From the NCBI RefSeq assembly GCF_023653455.1, contig NZ_JAKEDR010000185.1:1-6342 (forward strand): 6,342 nt of DNA, in the 5' to 3' direction. Under the pieces are notes generated by a model. That model worked only from the letters and a program-made list of their open reading frames with translations. It ran no database searches and was not told the DNA's origin. The position numbers were made by a program, and so were the translations under genes. Origin of the DNA: Paraclostridium ghonii (lineage in GTDB: Bacteria > Bacillota > Clostridia > Peptostreptococcales > Peptostreptococcaceae). This document shows, piece after piece, positions 1 to 5,828 of the stretch (within the stretch, counting starts at the first letter, position 1; each line of letters starts with the position of its first letter).

Positions 1-275
1 CCAGGACCGCCTGCACTAATAGCAGTGGCAACTCCAACTATGTTACCAGTACCCACTGTAGCAGCAAGGGCAGTACATAGCGCACTAAAACTAGTTATAT
101 CACCAGATCCAGAATTTTCAGCTTTGAATATAAGTTTAATGGCTGTAGGAAGTTTAGACACTTGTATGAATCCAAGTTTAATACTAAATAAAATTCCAGT
201 ACCAACTAATAAAATAAGAAGGGGAGGTCCCCAAACGAAGCTGTTTAAGCTTCCTAGTAAATCAATTAAATTCAT
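1..275 (-). CDS. Sodium:alanine/glycine symporter (AGCS family), N-terminal part, cut by window edge
   Basis: This is an inner-membrane carrier of the AGCS family, which imports alanine or glycine together with sodium. Only the first 91 codons are present; the gene continues past the left edge. The protein starts MNLIDLLGSLNSFVWGPP. A hydrophobic helix follows at about residues 17-34 (PPLLILLVGTGILFSIKL). The family hallmark is at about 68-91, reading ALAATVGTGNIVGV and then ISAGGP. The ATG at 275 is supported by an AAGGAG ribosome site (283-288) seven bases upstream. About 130 bases upstream on the same strand lies a tandem glycine riboswitch, so glycine is a likely substrate and effector. 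Family assignment is firm; glycine versus alanine preference is inferred from the riboswitch. Confidence 0.93.
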   Translation of the reverse strand, partial: MNLIDLLGSLNSFVWGPPLLILLVGTGILFSIKLGFIQVSKLPTAIKLIFKAENSGSGDITSFSALCTALAATVGTGNIVGVATAISAGGP

Positions 276-310
276 AATAACACTCCTTTTTAAATTTTTA
301 TGAATTAATT

Positions 311-411
311 GACAGGGGATTAAAATAAATGAGTTTAAATTAATATAAAATTGGCATGTTTTAACAACACAAAAATTAGATAAAACTACATTAAAAATTA
401 AAATCCCTGTC
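311..411 (-). promoter_or_regulatory. Candidate riboswitch expression platform: long-range pairing that competes with aptamer-2 P1
   Basis: Read on the minus strand, GACAGGGATT (411 to 402) closes the 3' end of the second glycine aptamer. It is complementary to AATCCCCTGTC (321 to 311) about 80 bases downstream: ten pairs with one bulged C. The same bases are needed for the aptamer-2 P1 helix (CTCTG at 480-476 with CAGGG at 409-405), so the two pairings exclude each other. The downstream arm lies about 22 bases before the ribosome-binding site. No good T-tract follows it, so a classic terminator is not evident. The pairing is seen; the switching role is inference. Confidence 0.4.
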
Positions 412-582
412 CTTTTGCCTGAGAGATTGAGCTAAAATGCCTTGCCCCTTCGGCGCCCCAATATTGGAGTCTCTCCAGAGTTCCGTCTGCTTTACAGTCC
501 TAACTTATAAAAAGTTGCCTGAGAGTGTTACTCCTTCGGCGTGTAAAATACAACTCTTCTATAAAGCTTCATCCGGGTATAA
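403..582 (-). promoter_or_regulatory. Tandem glycine riboswitch
   Basis: Two glycine aptamers lie in series in the 5' leader of the symporter gene. Each carries the conserved core GCCGAAGG (540-533 in aptamer 1, 454-447 in aptamer 2). Each also has the strand CTCTCAGGCAA (525-515 and 425-415). Aptamer 2 begins with CTCTGGAGAG (480-471) and ends AAAAGGACAGGG (416-405). Aptamer 1 starts near AGAAGAG (560-554). The linker, about positions 513-481, has the usual length. Members of this class sense glycine cooperatively or through a stabilising second domain. Upstream of a symporter they often act opposite to those upstream of gcvT, but the sign cannot be read from this sequence alone. Confidence 0.95.
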
Positions 583-596
583 AATATTTAATATTA

Positions 597-625
597 ATAA
601 TAATTTAAAGAAAACTTATTGTCAA
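597..625 (-). promoter_or_regulatory. Sigma-A type promoter of the riboswitch-symporter transcript
   Basis: On the minus strand TTGACA (625-620) is followed after exactly 17 bases by TATTAT (602-597). This predicts a start near position 590, about ten bases before the first conserved riboswitch element. A perfect -35 box, ideal spacing and placement make this the best promoter in the window. Confidence 0.8.
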
Positions 626-742
626 TAAAAATAAATAATAATTTGAAGAAATTTATAAAAATTTGCAAAATATAAAATATTATATTAAGTTGGATTATAA
701 TAATTAGTAAATTTAATCTAAGTACCATAATTAACATAAAGT
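626..742. other. AT-rich divergent intergenic stretch, no gene seen
   Basis: No plausible gene or RNA motif is visible here. A TATAAT at 696-701 on the plus strand could be a -10 box for the DUF4438 gene, but no acceptable -35 box lies 16-18 bases upstream. A second weak pair, TTAACA (731-736) with TAATAA (754-759), would overlap the palindrome that follows. Confidence 0.3.
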
Positions 743-780
743 AAAAAATTCTCTAATAATATATTATTAGAGAATTTTTT
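743..780. terminator. Perfect 38-bp palindrome: bidirectional terminator, leader attenuator or operator
   Basis: AAAAAATTCTCTAATAAT (743-760) and its exact reverse complement (763-780) flank a two-base AT centre. The stem is bounded by A and T runs, so it has intrinsic-terminator form on both strands. It sits 38 bases before the DUF4438 start. The gene to the left is divergent, so no upstream plus-strand gene in the window needs terminating. That leaves three options: attenuation of the DUF4438 transcript, blocking of antisense transcripts toward the symporter region, or a protein-binding site. Confidence 0.5.
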
Positions 781-818
781 ATTTTCTTTAATATTGTTTA
801 AATTATAGGAGGTATTTT

Positions 819-1667
819 ATGCTAAAAACAAACAAAGATAAGGTTGTAAAATGGTCAGTTCAGGGGAAAATACACCATCCACTAGCTCTGAGCTATAGAG
901 TAACCCATGAAGGTAAGCCTGTTATATTACCTTCAACAGGAGGGATATCATATAATGTTAAAATAGGGGATTGTGTTTATGGATTAGCTGGAGACCATGT
1001 GGAACCAGGAGTATCTATCAGGAATGAGGATATAAGAGAAAGTAATGCGTTAATGACTTTTTCATGTATAGGAAATGAAGCTAAAGTTGTAAGTGGAGAA
1101 GCTAAAGGCGCAAAAGGATATGTTACAGGTATGCATGGGGGTATAGAACATGTTCTTATACATTTCGATGAAGAAACTTTAGAAAAATTAGCTATAGATG
1201 ATAAAATTATGGTCAAGGCATATGGTCAAGGTCTAAAATTAGAAGGATTTGACGATATACATATAATGAGTATAGATCCAAATTTATTTGAAAAGATAGG
1301 AATAAAAGAAAAAGGAGATAAAATTCAAGTTCCTGTTGTTGCAAAAGTTCCCCCTTATTTAATGGGATCAGGAATAGGATCAAGCAATGCCTATACTGGA
1401 GATTATGATATAATGACAGCTGATTTTGAGGAAATAAAAAGACTTGGGCTTGATAAATTAAAGTTTGGAGATTTAGTTTTATTAGAAGACTGTGATAATA
1501 CATATGGAAGAGGATACCTAAAAGGGGCTGTAAGTATTGGTGTAATTGTTCATAGTGACTGTGTAACACTAGGGCATGGGCCAGGGGTTACAACTATAAT
1601 GGTAAGTAAGAATACTACAATTGAAGGTATAATAGATGAAAATGCAAATATATGTAATTATATATAA
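819..1667 (+). CDS. DUF4438 domain-containing protein
   Basis: A 282-residue protein that fits the DUF4438 family over its whole length. The biochemical role of the family is not known to me. Conserved blocks: LPSTGGISYN (37-46), GDHVEPGVS (58-66), CIGNEAKVVSGEAKGAKG (83-100) and VTGMHGG (102-108), the last two resembling a KOW-like beta turn. Further on are GQGLKL (136-141), LMGSGIGSSN (181-190), GDYDIMTAD (194-202), IVHSDC (243-248) and GHGPGVTT (252-259). The glycine- and histidine-rich blocks suggest a ligand or metal site, which is inference. There is no signal peptide or membrane segment, so it should be cytosolic. The ATG has AGGAGG (807-812) six bases upstream. It appears monocistronic, with hairpins on both sides. 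Confidence 0.9.
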   Translation: MLKTNKDKVVKWSVQGKIHHPLALSYRVTHEGKPVILPSTGGISYNVKIGDCVYGLAGDHVEPGVSIRNEDIRESNALMTFSCIGNEAKVVSGEAKGAKGYVTGMHGGIEHVLIHFDEETLEKLAIDDKIMVKAYGQGLKLEGFDDIHIMSIDPNLFEKIGIKEKGDKIQVPVVAKVPPYLMGSGIGSSNAYTGDYDIMTADFEEIKRLGLDKLKFGDLVLLEDCDNTYGRGYLKGAVSIGVIVHSDCVTLGHGPGVTTIMVSKNTTIEGIIDENANICNYI

Positions 1668-1680
1668 ATAAAAAAATTAA

Positions 1681-1711
1681 CTAATTATTATTATTGTTTA
1701 ATAATAATTAG
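1681..1711. repeat. 13-bp perfect inverted repeat downstream of the DUF4438 gene
   Basis: CTAATTATTATTA (1681-1693) and its exact reverse complement (1699-1711) surround the loop TTGTT. The stem is pure A/T apart from its end pair, and GGGGG follows instead of a T-tract. It is therefore a poor intrinsic terminator by itself. It could be an RNA stem protecting the 3' end of the message, or a DNA site for a repressor. It lies about 95 bases before tpx. Confidence 0.5.
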
Positions 1712-1718
1712 AGGGGGT

Positions 1719-1753
1719 ATAAAAGAGTATAAGAAATTATGCTCTTTTATTTT
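1719..1753 (+). terminator. Probable terminator of the DUF4438 gene
   Basis: ATAAAAGAGTATAA (1719-1732) pairs with TTATGCTCTTTTAT (1737-1750), with one G-T wobble, around a GAAA tetraloop. A short TTT and an AT-rich run follow. The stem and tetraloop are good; the T-tract is short, so efficiency is uncertain. Confidence 0.6.
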
Positions 1754-1806
1754 GCATAAAATTTAACTGAAAAAAATAAAATTTAAAAATAATTAGGAGG
1801 ATATGT

Positions 1807-2292
1807 ATGAAAATTACATTTAGTGGAGCACCATTAACATTAGAAGGGGATCAAGTTAAAGTAGGAGATATAGCTCCAGACTTTACAGTAGTAGGAAATG
1901 ATTTAAACCCTATAAAATTTAGTGAAACAAAGGGAAAAAGAATATTAGTAGCAGTTCCATCATTAGATACTCCAGTATGTGATATGGAAGTTAGAAAATT
2001 TAATCAAGAAGCTACAAAATTAAATGATGTTAAAGTATTTACTATATCAATGGATTTACCATTTGCACAAGCAAGATGGTGCGGAAATGCAGGAATTGAA
2101 AATGTTGTTACAGCATCAGATTATAAAGACAGAGAGTTCTCTAAATCTTATGGATTATATATAAAAGAATTAGGTCTTGTATCAAGAGCTGTTATAGTTG
2201 TAGACGAAAACAATAAAGTGGTATATACAGAATACTTAGAAGAAATAACTAATGAACCTAATTATGAAAAAGCATTAGAAGCTGCAAAATAG
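1807..2292 (+). CDS. tpx: Thiol peroxidase (atypical 2-Cys peroxiredoxin)
   Basis: Tpx reduces hydrogen peroxide and alkyl hydroperoxides in the cytosol and is recycled by thioredoxin. The 161 residues match the usual family length of about 165. PSLDTPVCD (51-59) carries the peroxidatic C58 with T55. The resolving C92 lies in RWCGNAGI (90-97), giving the Cys-X33-Cys spacing typical of Tpx. R127 in LVSRAVIVVDE (124-134) is the conserved active-site arginine. The N-terminal hairpin ITFSGAPLTLEG is also typical. The ATG follows AGGAGG (1795-1800) at six bases. TTGCAT (1752-1757) and TAAAAT (1777-1782), 19 bases apart, are a weak promoter candidate. A strong terminator follows, so it is likely monocistronic. 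Confidence 0.97.
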   Translation: MKITFSGAPLTLEGDQVKVGDIAPDFTVVGNDLNPIKFSETKGKRILVAVPSLDTPVCDMEVRKFNQEATKLNDVKVFTISMDLPFAQARWCGNAGIENVVTASDYKDREFSKSYGLYIKELGLVSRAVIVVDENNKVVYTEYLEEITNEPNYEKALEAAK

Positions 2293-2295
2293 TAT

Positions 2296-2337
2296 AAAAA
2301 AAGATGCCTTTAAAAAGTTTTGAGGCATCTTTTTTTT
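2296..2337 (+). terminator. Intrinsic terminator of tpx
   Basis: AAAAAAAGATGCCT (2296-2309) is perfectly complementary to AGGCATCTTTTTTT (2323-2336), ending in seven T. It begins four bases after the tpx stop codon. The A-run upstream means it can also work on the minus strand. Confidence 0.92.
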
Positions 2338-2417
2338 ATATTAAGAAGGAAAAAGAGTGTACCTTATCAAAGTATATATAATATTCGTTTTTAATGAGAA
2401 TATTAGGGGGGATATAT

Positions 2418-3296
2418 TTGGTGGAAGAATTTGATATAAATGGTGCTATAATAAGATTTTCTGAAGAAAAAATCAGGTATAATACTATTAGAAAAGAATT
2501 TTTAAATCAAGCAAATGAATATAAAGATAAATTTAAAAAGGAATTATCCAAAAACTACACATCAAAAGATATAAATGAAACAGGTTTAAAATTGTACAAA
2601 GAATATATAGATAACTGCATAAAAAAAGGAGTAGAAATAGTAGTTAACTATGAAATTATAACCATCGATACCAATCTTTTTAGAAAAAATTATTGTCTAA
2701 AGTATATTACTTACTCAAAAAAATCTAAAAACTTATCAAAAGATTATTTAATACAAAATAAAAATAAAAAAATCAGTTTAGCTCAAAAGTCTATGGAAGA
2801 TAAAAAGTTAATAAATACATTGTGTGATTATTTATTTGAAGATTGTTTTAAAATACATTATGCAGTTATTGATGCACTTATAGATAATGAGGTAAATATA
2901 GTATCAAGTTACATAGAAGAAGAAAATATAATAAAATCAAATGCATTATTTAATAACTATAAAGATGGATTTATAGATAAAACCAATGAAAGTTATGTTA
3001 TAAAGCAAATAATTGCCCTAAATCCATATAGAGAAGATATATATGAGTTTTTTATAAAAGAAGATGGAGACTTTAATAAAGAAATAGAGAGATTAACTAA
3101 GTTTTTAGGGCATGATGTAAAAAAATATAAAGAATATTTAATGGATAAATATGTAGAGGATATAGAACAAAATCATAGCTGTGACGCTGAAATAGAAAAA
3201 GAAAAACTTGAAAAATATGCAAAATACATAGGTTATGATAAAAAAGAAATTTACTGTGCTAGAGTAGAGGCATTATATATTTACAAAAATGCATAA
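2418..3296 (+). CDS. Uncharacterised charged, mostly helical protein
   Basis: I do not recognise this protein. From the TTG at 2418 it has 292 residues. An in-frame ATG at 2394 would add eight, but nothing before it resembles a ribosome site, whereas AGGGGGG (2405-2411) sits six bases before TTG 2418. The adjacent GTG at 2421 is the alternative start. The sequence is rich in Lys, Glu, Asn and Ile and has no signal peptide or membrane helix. Residues 17-70 and 215-285 look helical or coiled-coil. A block at 199-232 (ALNPYREDIYEFFI, then a GDF and a FLGHD motif) recalls a repeat I associate with other uncharacterised Firmicute proteins; that is memory only. Scattered cysteines (C66, C93, C136, C143, C255, C280) form no metal motif. 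A TATAAT at 2377-2382 may be its -10 box. Confidence 0.75.
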   Translation: MVEEFDINGAIIRFSEEKIRYNTIRKEFLNQANEYKDKFKKELSKNYTSKDINETGLKLYKEYIDNCIKKGVEIVVNYEIITIDTNLFRKNYCLKYITYSKKSKNLSKDYLIQNKNKKISLAQKSMEDKKLINTLCDYLFEDCFKIHYAVIDALIDNEVNIVSSYIEEENIIKSNALFNNYKDGFIDKTNESYVIKQIIALNPYREDIYEFFIKEDGDFNKEIERLTKFLGHDVKKYKEYLMDKYVEDIEQNHSCDAEIEKEKLEKYAKYIGYDKKEIYCARVEALYIYKNA

Positions 3297-3300
3297 TAAA

Positions 3301-3437
3301 GGGGGGTGTCTCAAAATTTTATGACGCTTAGAGTAAATATATAAGTTTTGTTAATAAAGCTATAAAAATGCTTTAAATATTGCTAAAACTTATATATTTA
3401 TTCTTTGCGTATTATTTTTAGATGACCTCTTTTTTTA
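3301..3437. repeat. Long imperfect inverted repeat, MITE-like or giant terminator hairpin
   Basis: The core arms are 3324-3350 and 3384-3410. Of 27 positions, 23 are Watson-Crick pairs, two are G-T wobbles and two are mismatches. Pairing continues weakly outward: GGGGTGTCTCAAAA (3303-3316) faces TTTTTAGATGACCTC (3415-3429). It also continues inward around AAAGC (3356-3360) and GCTTT (3370-3374). The GGGTGTCTCAAAA start resembles terminal repeats of some insertion sequences. Seven T (3430-3436) follow the right arm, so in RNA it could also terminate the gene before it. I see no clear target-site duplication and no transposase. Confidence 0.6.
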
Positions 3438-3513
3438 ATTTTATAGTGTCACAATTATTTCAAAAGAATAATATACTAGTTTAATAACTATATTTATATA
3501 AAGGGGGAATGGC

Positions 3514-4488
3514 ATGAGGCGAGTAAGAGATAGTAAATCTATATGTGACAATAATGGTTTTTTAAATGATTATGCTATAGGTTGGAATGATGTACCATTT
3601 AAGGATTGTTCTATAAATCAATGTTTTTTAAAGAAGAAAATATGGAATCACTATATTTGGATAAGTGAAGAATTTGTATTTAACTTTTTAATATCTGATT
3701 TAGGACATTGTTCAATTATACATGCAGATTTTTATAATTTAAAAGATGATATTAGGATAAGTAAAATATATAGGCATCCATTAATCAAATATATTGTTAT
3801 TGATGATAATATAAACTCATATGCACATTACAAAGGAAAGCGTAAATTTATAAATATATTAAGAAGCTCAAACTATTTAAATCTAGACTTAAAGCTAGAT
3901 GATTTTGATATTACATCAACTATATACCTAGACTATGAATCGTTAAATGTGCTTATTCCATGGGACTTTGAACATTTTCATTACACATCAAAACACATGA
4001 ATTTAATAACTAAAGGAATTTTAAGAATAGGAGAAATGGAGTATGATTTAAGCAATTCAAAGTGTTTTATAGATTATGGTAGGGGGGTTTTAAAGCGTAA
4101 ATGTGAGTGGGACTGGCTAACTAGCGGATTTACAAATGAAAAGCATGAACATGTATCTATAAATTTAGGAGCAAAGTATACAGATTACACTGGTGTAAAT
4201 GAAAATGCTTTAAAAATTGATGATAAAATATATAAATTTGATAGTGATATTTACTTTAAGTATAACAATAATGATTGCACTATAGATGTGAAATCTATGA
4301 AAGGTGATGAGGTGAATTTGAAATTTAAACCTATAATAAGAGATTTCAAACCTGATAATATAAAAATTTTTAAATTTAAGTTAAAACAAATGGTAGGATA
4401 TATAAATGGATATGTTATGTGTAAAGATAAAAAAGTTATTTTTAATAATGAAATAGGGTGGTGTGAAAGTCATTTTGCTAAGAGGTGA
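3514..4488 (+). CDS. DUF2804 domain-containing protein
   Basis: A 324-residue protein that fits the DUF2804 family, whose function is not established to my knowledge. The recognisable features are FHYTSKHMNL (155-164), matching the family's H-Y-T-x-K block, and DYGRGVLKRKCEWDW (187-201), matching its D-x-GRG-x-x-x-x-x-x-x-W-x-W signature. The alternating hydrophobic pattern throughout suggests a beta-rich fold. There is no signal peptide or long membrane helix. The ATG at 3514 has AAGGGGG (3501-3507) at six bases; an overlapping ATG at 3509 stops after two codons. TATACT at 3472-3477 is a possible -10 box. The gene follows the long inverted repeat and converges on the RdhA-like gene. Confidence 0.85.
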   Translation: MRRVRDSKSICDNNGFLNDYAIGWNDVPFKDCSINQCFLKKKIWNHYIWISEEFVFNFLISDLGHCSIIHADFYNLKDDIRISKIYRHPLIKYIVIDDNINSYAHYKGKRKFINILRSSNYLNLDLKLDDFDITSTIYLDYESLNVLIPWDFEHFHYTSKHMNLITKGILRIGEMEYDLSNSKCFIDYGRGVLKRKCEWDWLTSGFTNEKHEHVSINLGAKYTDYTGVNENALKIDDKIYKFDSDIYFKYNNNDCTIDVKSMKGDEVNLKFKPIIRDFKPDNIKIFKFKLKQMVGYINGYVMCKDKKVIFNNEIGWCESHFAKR

Positions 4489-4511
4489 AGATATTAAAGA
4501 ATTCAATTATA

Positions 4512-4552
4512 TAGCCGTCTAATAATATGTTAAAATATTATTTAGACGGCTA
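4512..4552. terminator. Terminator-like hairpin between convergent genes
   Basis: TAGCCGTCTAATAATAT (4512-4528) pairs with 4535-4552 with a single extra T bulged in the right arm. The TAGCCGTCTAA end contains all the GC pairs. It lies 24 bases after the DUF2804 stop and four bases beyond the stop codon of the minus-strand gene, so it could serve both. T-tracts are poor on both sides, so efficiency is uncertain. Confidence 0.7.
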
Positions 4553-4555
4553 AAA

Positions 4556-5620
4556 TTATCTCATCCAACTAGGATTTCCAGGAACGAATGGACGTTTCCC
4601 AAATTTTTTAGTATATTCTTGAAGAACTTCTTTTATAGCAGGTAAGTTATCCTTAAATGTATCTATACATTTTACACTATCTAATTGTTGTGAAAATGGG
4701 CACACAGCAACACATATACCACAATCAGTACCTAAGTACCTCCATTTTATGTAGCATGATTCTACGTCTATGGTCCAATGATAAGTTCCATTAAACTCCT
4801 TATCTGATTCATTAGATAAAGAAGTAGATGGACAATTATAAGAACATTTTTTGCATACACTGCAAAAATCATCTAAACCAAAATCTATAGGAGAATCTTC
4901 TTCTAGCTCTAAGTTTGTAGTTACAACTCCAAGTCTAATGCAAGATCCATATTCTTTTGTTGTAAGAATTGTATTTCTACCAATACATCCAAGACCTGCA
5001 TCTTTAGCTATTAAAACGGGCATTAAAAGATAGTTAGAATCCATGTGATTTCTAGCTTCATATCCTAAATTTCTTATATAATAACTAAGAATCATACCAA
5101 TAATTGAAACATCTACATATGCTTTGCTAGTTTCAACAACTTCAGATATCATAGGACCCCTGTTTATCATATCTTTTTCCATAGGAACTGCAAATACTAT
5201 GGCGTATTTATGATCAGATTTAACTTCATTGCCATAAACTTCTTCATGTCTTCCTTGATGAGTATAAAAATGATAATCTTTAAGCTTTGTAATTCCAACT
5301 AATTTTGCTCCATAGTGAGAAGCAAATCCTTTTATACGCTTAGTAATAACTTTTTTATTAACCTCAACTTTTGTATCATTAACTTGTCCTTCGCAAAGAT
5401 GTTTAATATCTGATAAAAACTCAAATGCAGAAGATGCCATAGGTGAATTAATCTCATTATATGTCATAGTTCCTTCTCCACAAAGTTCAGGTCTAGATCT
5501 AAGACTATCGTCTATAGGTTTTTTATCTGGATTTCTTTTATAGTAATCATTATAAACTCTTGAATTTTTTTTATAACTAACTCTTGAAAATATAATATCT
5601 CTTTCGTCAATTCTTTTCAT
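4556..5620 (-). CDS. Reductive dehalogenase-like (RdhA family) iron-sulfur protein, soluble
   Basis: A 354-residue protein similar to RdhA, the corrinoid and [4Fe-4S] enzymes that remove halogen from organohalides. The N-terminal block RPELCGEGTMTYNEINSP (43-60) and the middle block from YEARNHMDSNYLL (187-199) through AGLGCIGRN (208-216) to EYGSCIRLGVVTT (223-235) fit this family. C253, C256, C259 and C263-P form the first cluster motif (CX2CX2CX3CP). C289, C300, C303 and C307-P form the second, in a W-x-x-x-G-T-D-C-G-I-C context typical of RdhA. QueG, the nearest alternative, would show an ISYLTIE block and lacks this tryptophan context. There is no Tat motif, no membrane helix and no rdhB neighbour, so it is cytosolic and non-respiratory. 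At 354 residues it is shorter than respiratory RdhA (about 450-550). The ATG at 5620 has GGGGG (5632-5628) seven bases upstream; an in-frame ATG at 5659 has no ribosome site. Substrate unknown. Confidence 0.82.
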   Translation of the reverse strand: MKRIDERDIIFSRVSYKKNSRVYNDYYKRNPDKKPIDDSLRSRPELCGEGTMTYNEINSPMASSAFEFLSDIKHLCEGQVNDTKVEVNKKVITKRIKGFASHYGAKLVGITKLKDYHFYTHQGRHEEVYGNEVKSDHKYAIVFAVPMEKDMINRGPMISEVVETSKAYVDVSIIGMILSYYIRNLGYEARNHMDSNYLLMPVLIAKDAGLGCIGRNTILTTKEYGSCIRLGVVTTNLELEEDSPIDFGLDDFCSVCKKCSYNCPSTSLSNESDKEFNGTYHWTIDVESCYIKWRYLGTDCGICVAVCPFSQQLDSVKCIDTFKDNLPAIKEVLQEYTKKFGKRPFVPGNPSWMR

Positions 5621-5664
5621 AATATTTCCCCCTATTCCTATAATAAAATTATATAACATATAAA

Positions 5665-5710
5665 TTAAAAAAGGGAGAAGATTATCTATAAAAAGATAAG
5701 CTTTTCCCTT
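5665..5710 (-). terminator. Intrinsic terminator upstream of the RdhA-like gene
   Basis: On the minus strand AAGGGAAAAGCTTATCT pairs with AGATAATCTTCTCCCTT (forward arms 5671-5687 and 5694-5710) around a six-base loop. There is one wobble and one mismatch, and a run of T (TTTTTTAATTT) follows. It can end the transporter transcript or act as a leader terminator for the RdhA-like gene, whose start codon is about 50 bases downstream. Confidence 0.75.
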
Positions 5711-5714
5711 GAAA

Positions 5715-5766
5715 GGTATTCGCCTATAATAAATAGGAGTAGAATTATTATAGTAAGGTCGAATCC
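5715..5766 (-). promoter_or_regulatory. Structured leader element with bulged stem-loop, class unknown
   Basis: Read on the minus strand, GGATTCG (5766-5760) pairs with CGAATACC (5722-5715) leaving one bulged A. Inside is an asymmetric internal loop (ACCTTA against G). Then comes a perfect nine-pair stem, CTATAATAA (5753-5745) with TTATTATAG (5732-5724), closed by a 12-base loop containing CTCC. The terminator starts four bases after it. I do not recognise a known riboswitch class; it could be a leader element, a small RNA or a 3' end structure. Confidence 0.4.
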
Positions 5767-5769
5767 AAA

Positions 5770-5793
5770 ATATACTACTAATAGTATATACTA
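5770..5793. promoter_or_regulatory. Overlapping inverted repeats, possible operator
   Basis: ATATACTA (5770-5777) and TAGTATAT (5782-5789) form an eight-base inverted repeat with spacer CTAA. The second half-site is also the left half of a perfect 12-base palindrome, TAGTATATACTA (5782-5793). Three alternating half-sites in 24 bases suit a dimeric repressor. On the minus strand TATACT (5788-5783) could be a -10 box within it, but no good -35 box is visible. Confidence 0.35.
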
Positions 5794-5828
5794 AATTATA
5801 TTAAATTATTACTCTTTATGTTACTAAT

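Noticed and set aside
25..303. 92-residue plus-strand open frame at the left edge
   Set aside because: It is antisense to the symporter gene, whose minus-strand reading gives a clear AGCS signature and ribosome site.
437..628. 63-residue plus-strand open frame
   Set aside because: It lies over the glycine riboswitch and its promoter on the other strand and has no ribosome site.
977..1569. Two minus-strand open frames of 79 and 118 residues
   Set aside because: Both are shadows of the DUF4438 gene, with no ribosome sites or recognisable protein features.
3321..3344. Tiny plus-strand frame after a G-rich run
   Set aside because: It codes for only seven residues and lies inside the long inverted repeat; the G-run is better explained as the repeat end.
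4851..5033. 60-residue plus-strand open frame
   Set aside because: It is antisense to the iron-sulfur region of the RdhA-like gene.
4556..5620. Epoxyqueuosine reductase (QueG) assignment
   Set aside because: The ISYLTIE block and QueG-type second-cluster context are absent, while RdhA-type blocks are present along the whole protein.
5757..5766. tRNA T-arm look-alike GGTCGAATCC on the plus strand
   Set aside because: No acceptor stem, D-arm or anticodon arm can be fitted around it; it is one side of the bulged stem in the minus-strand leader.
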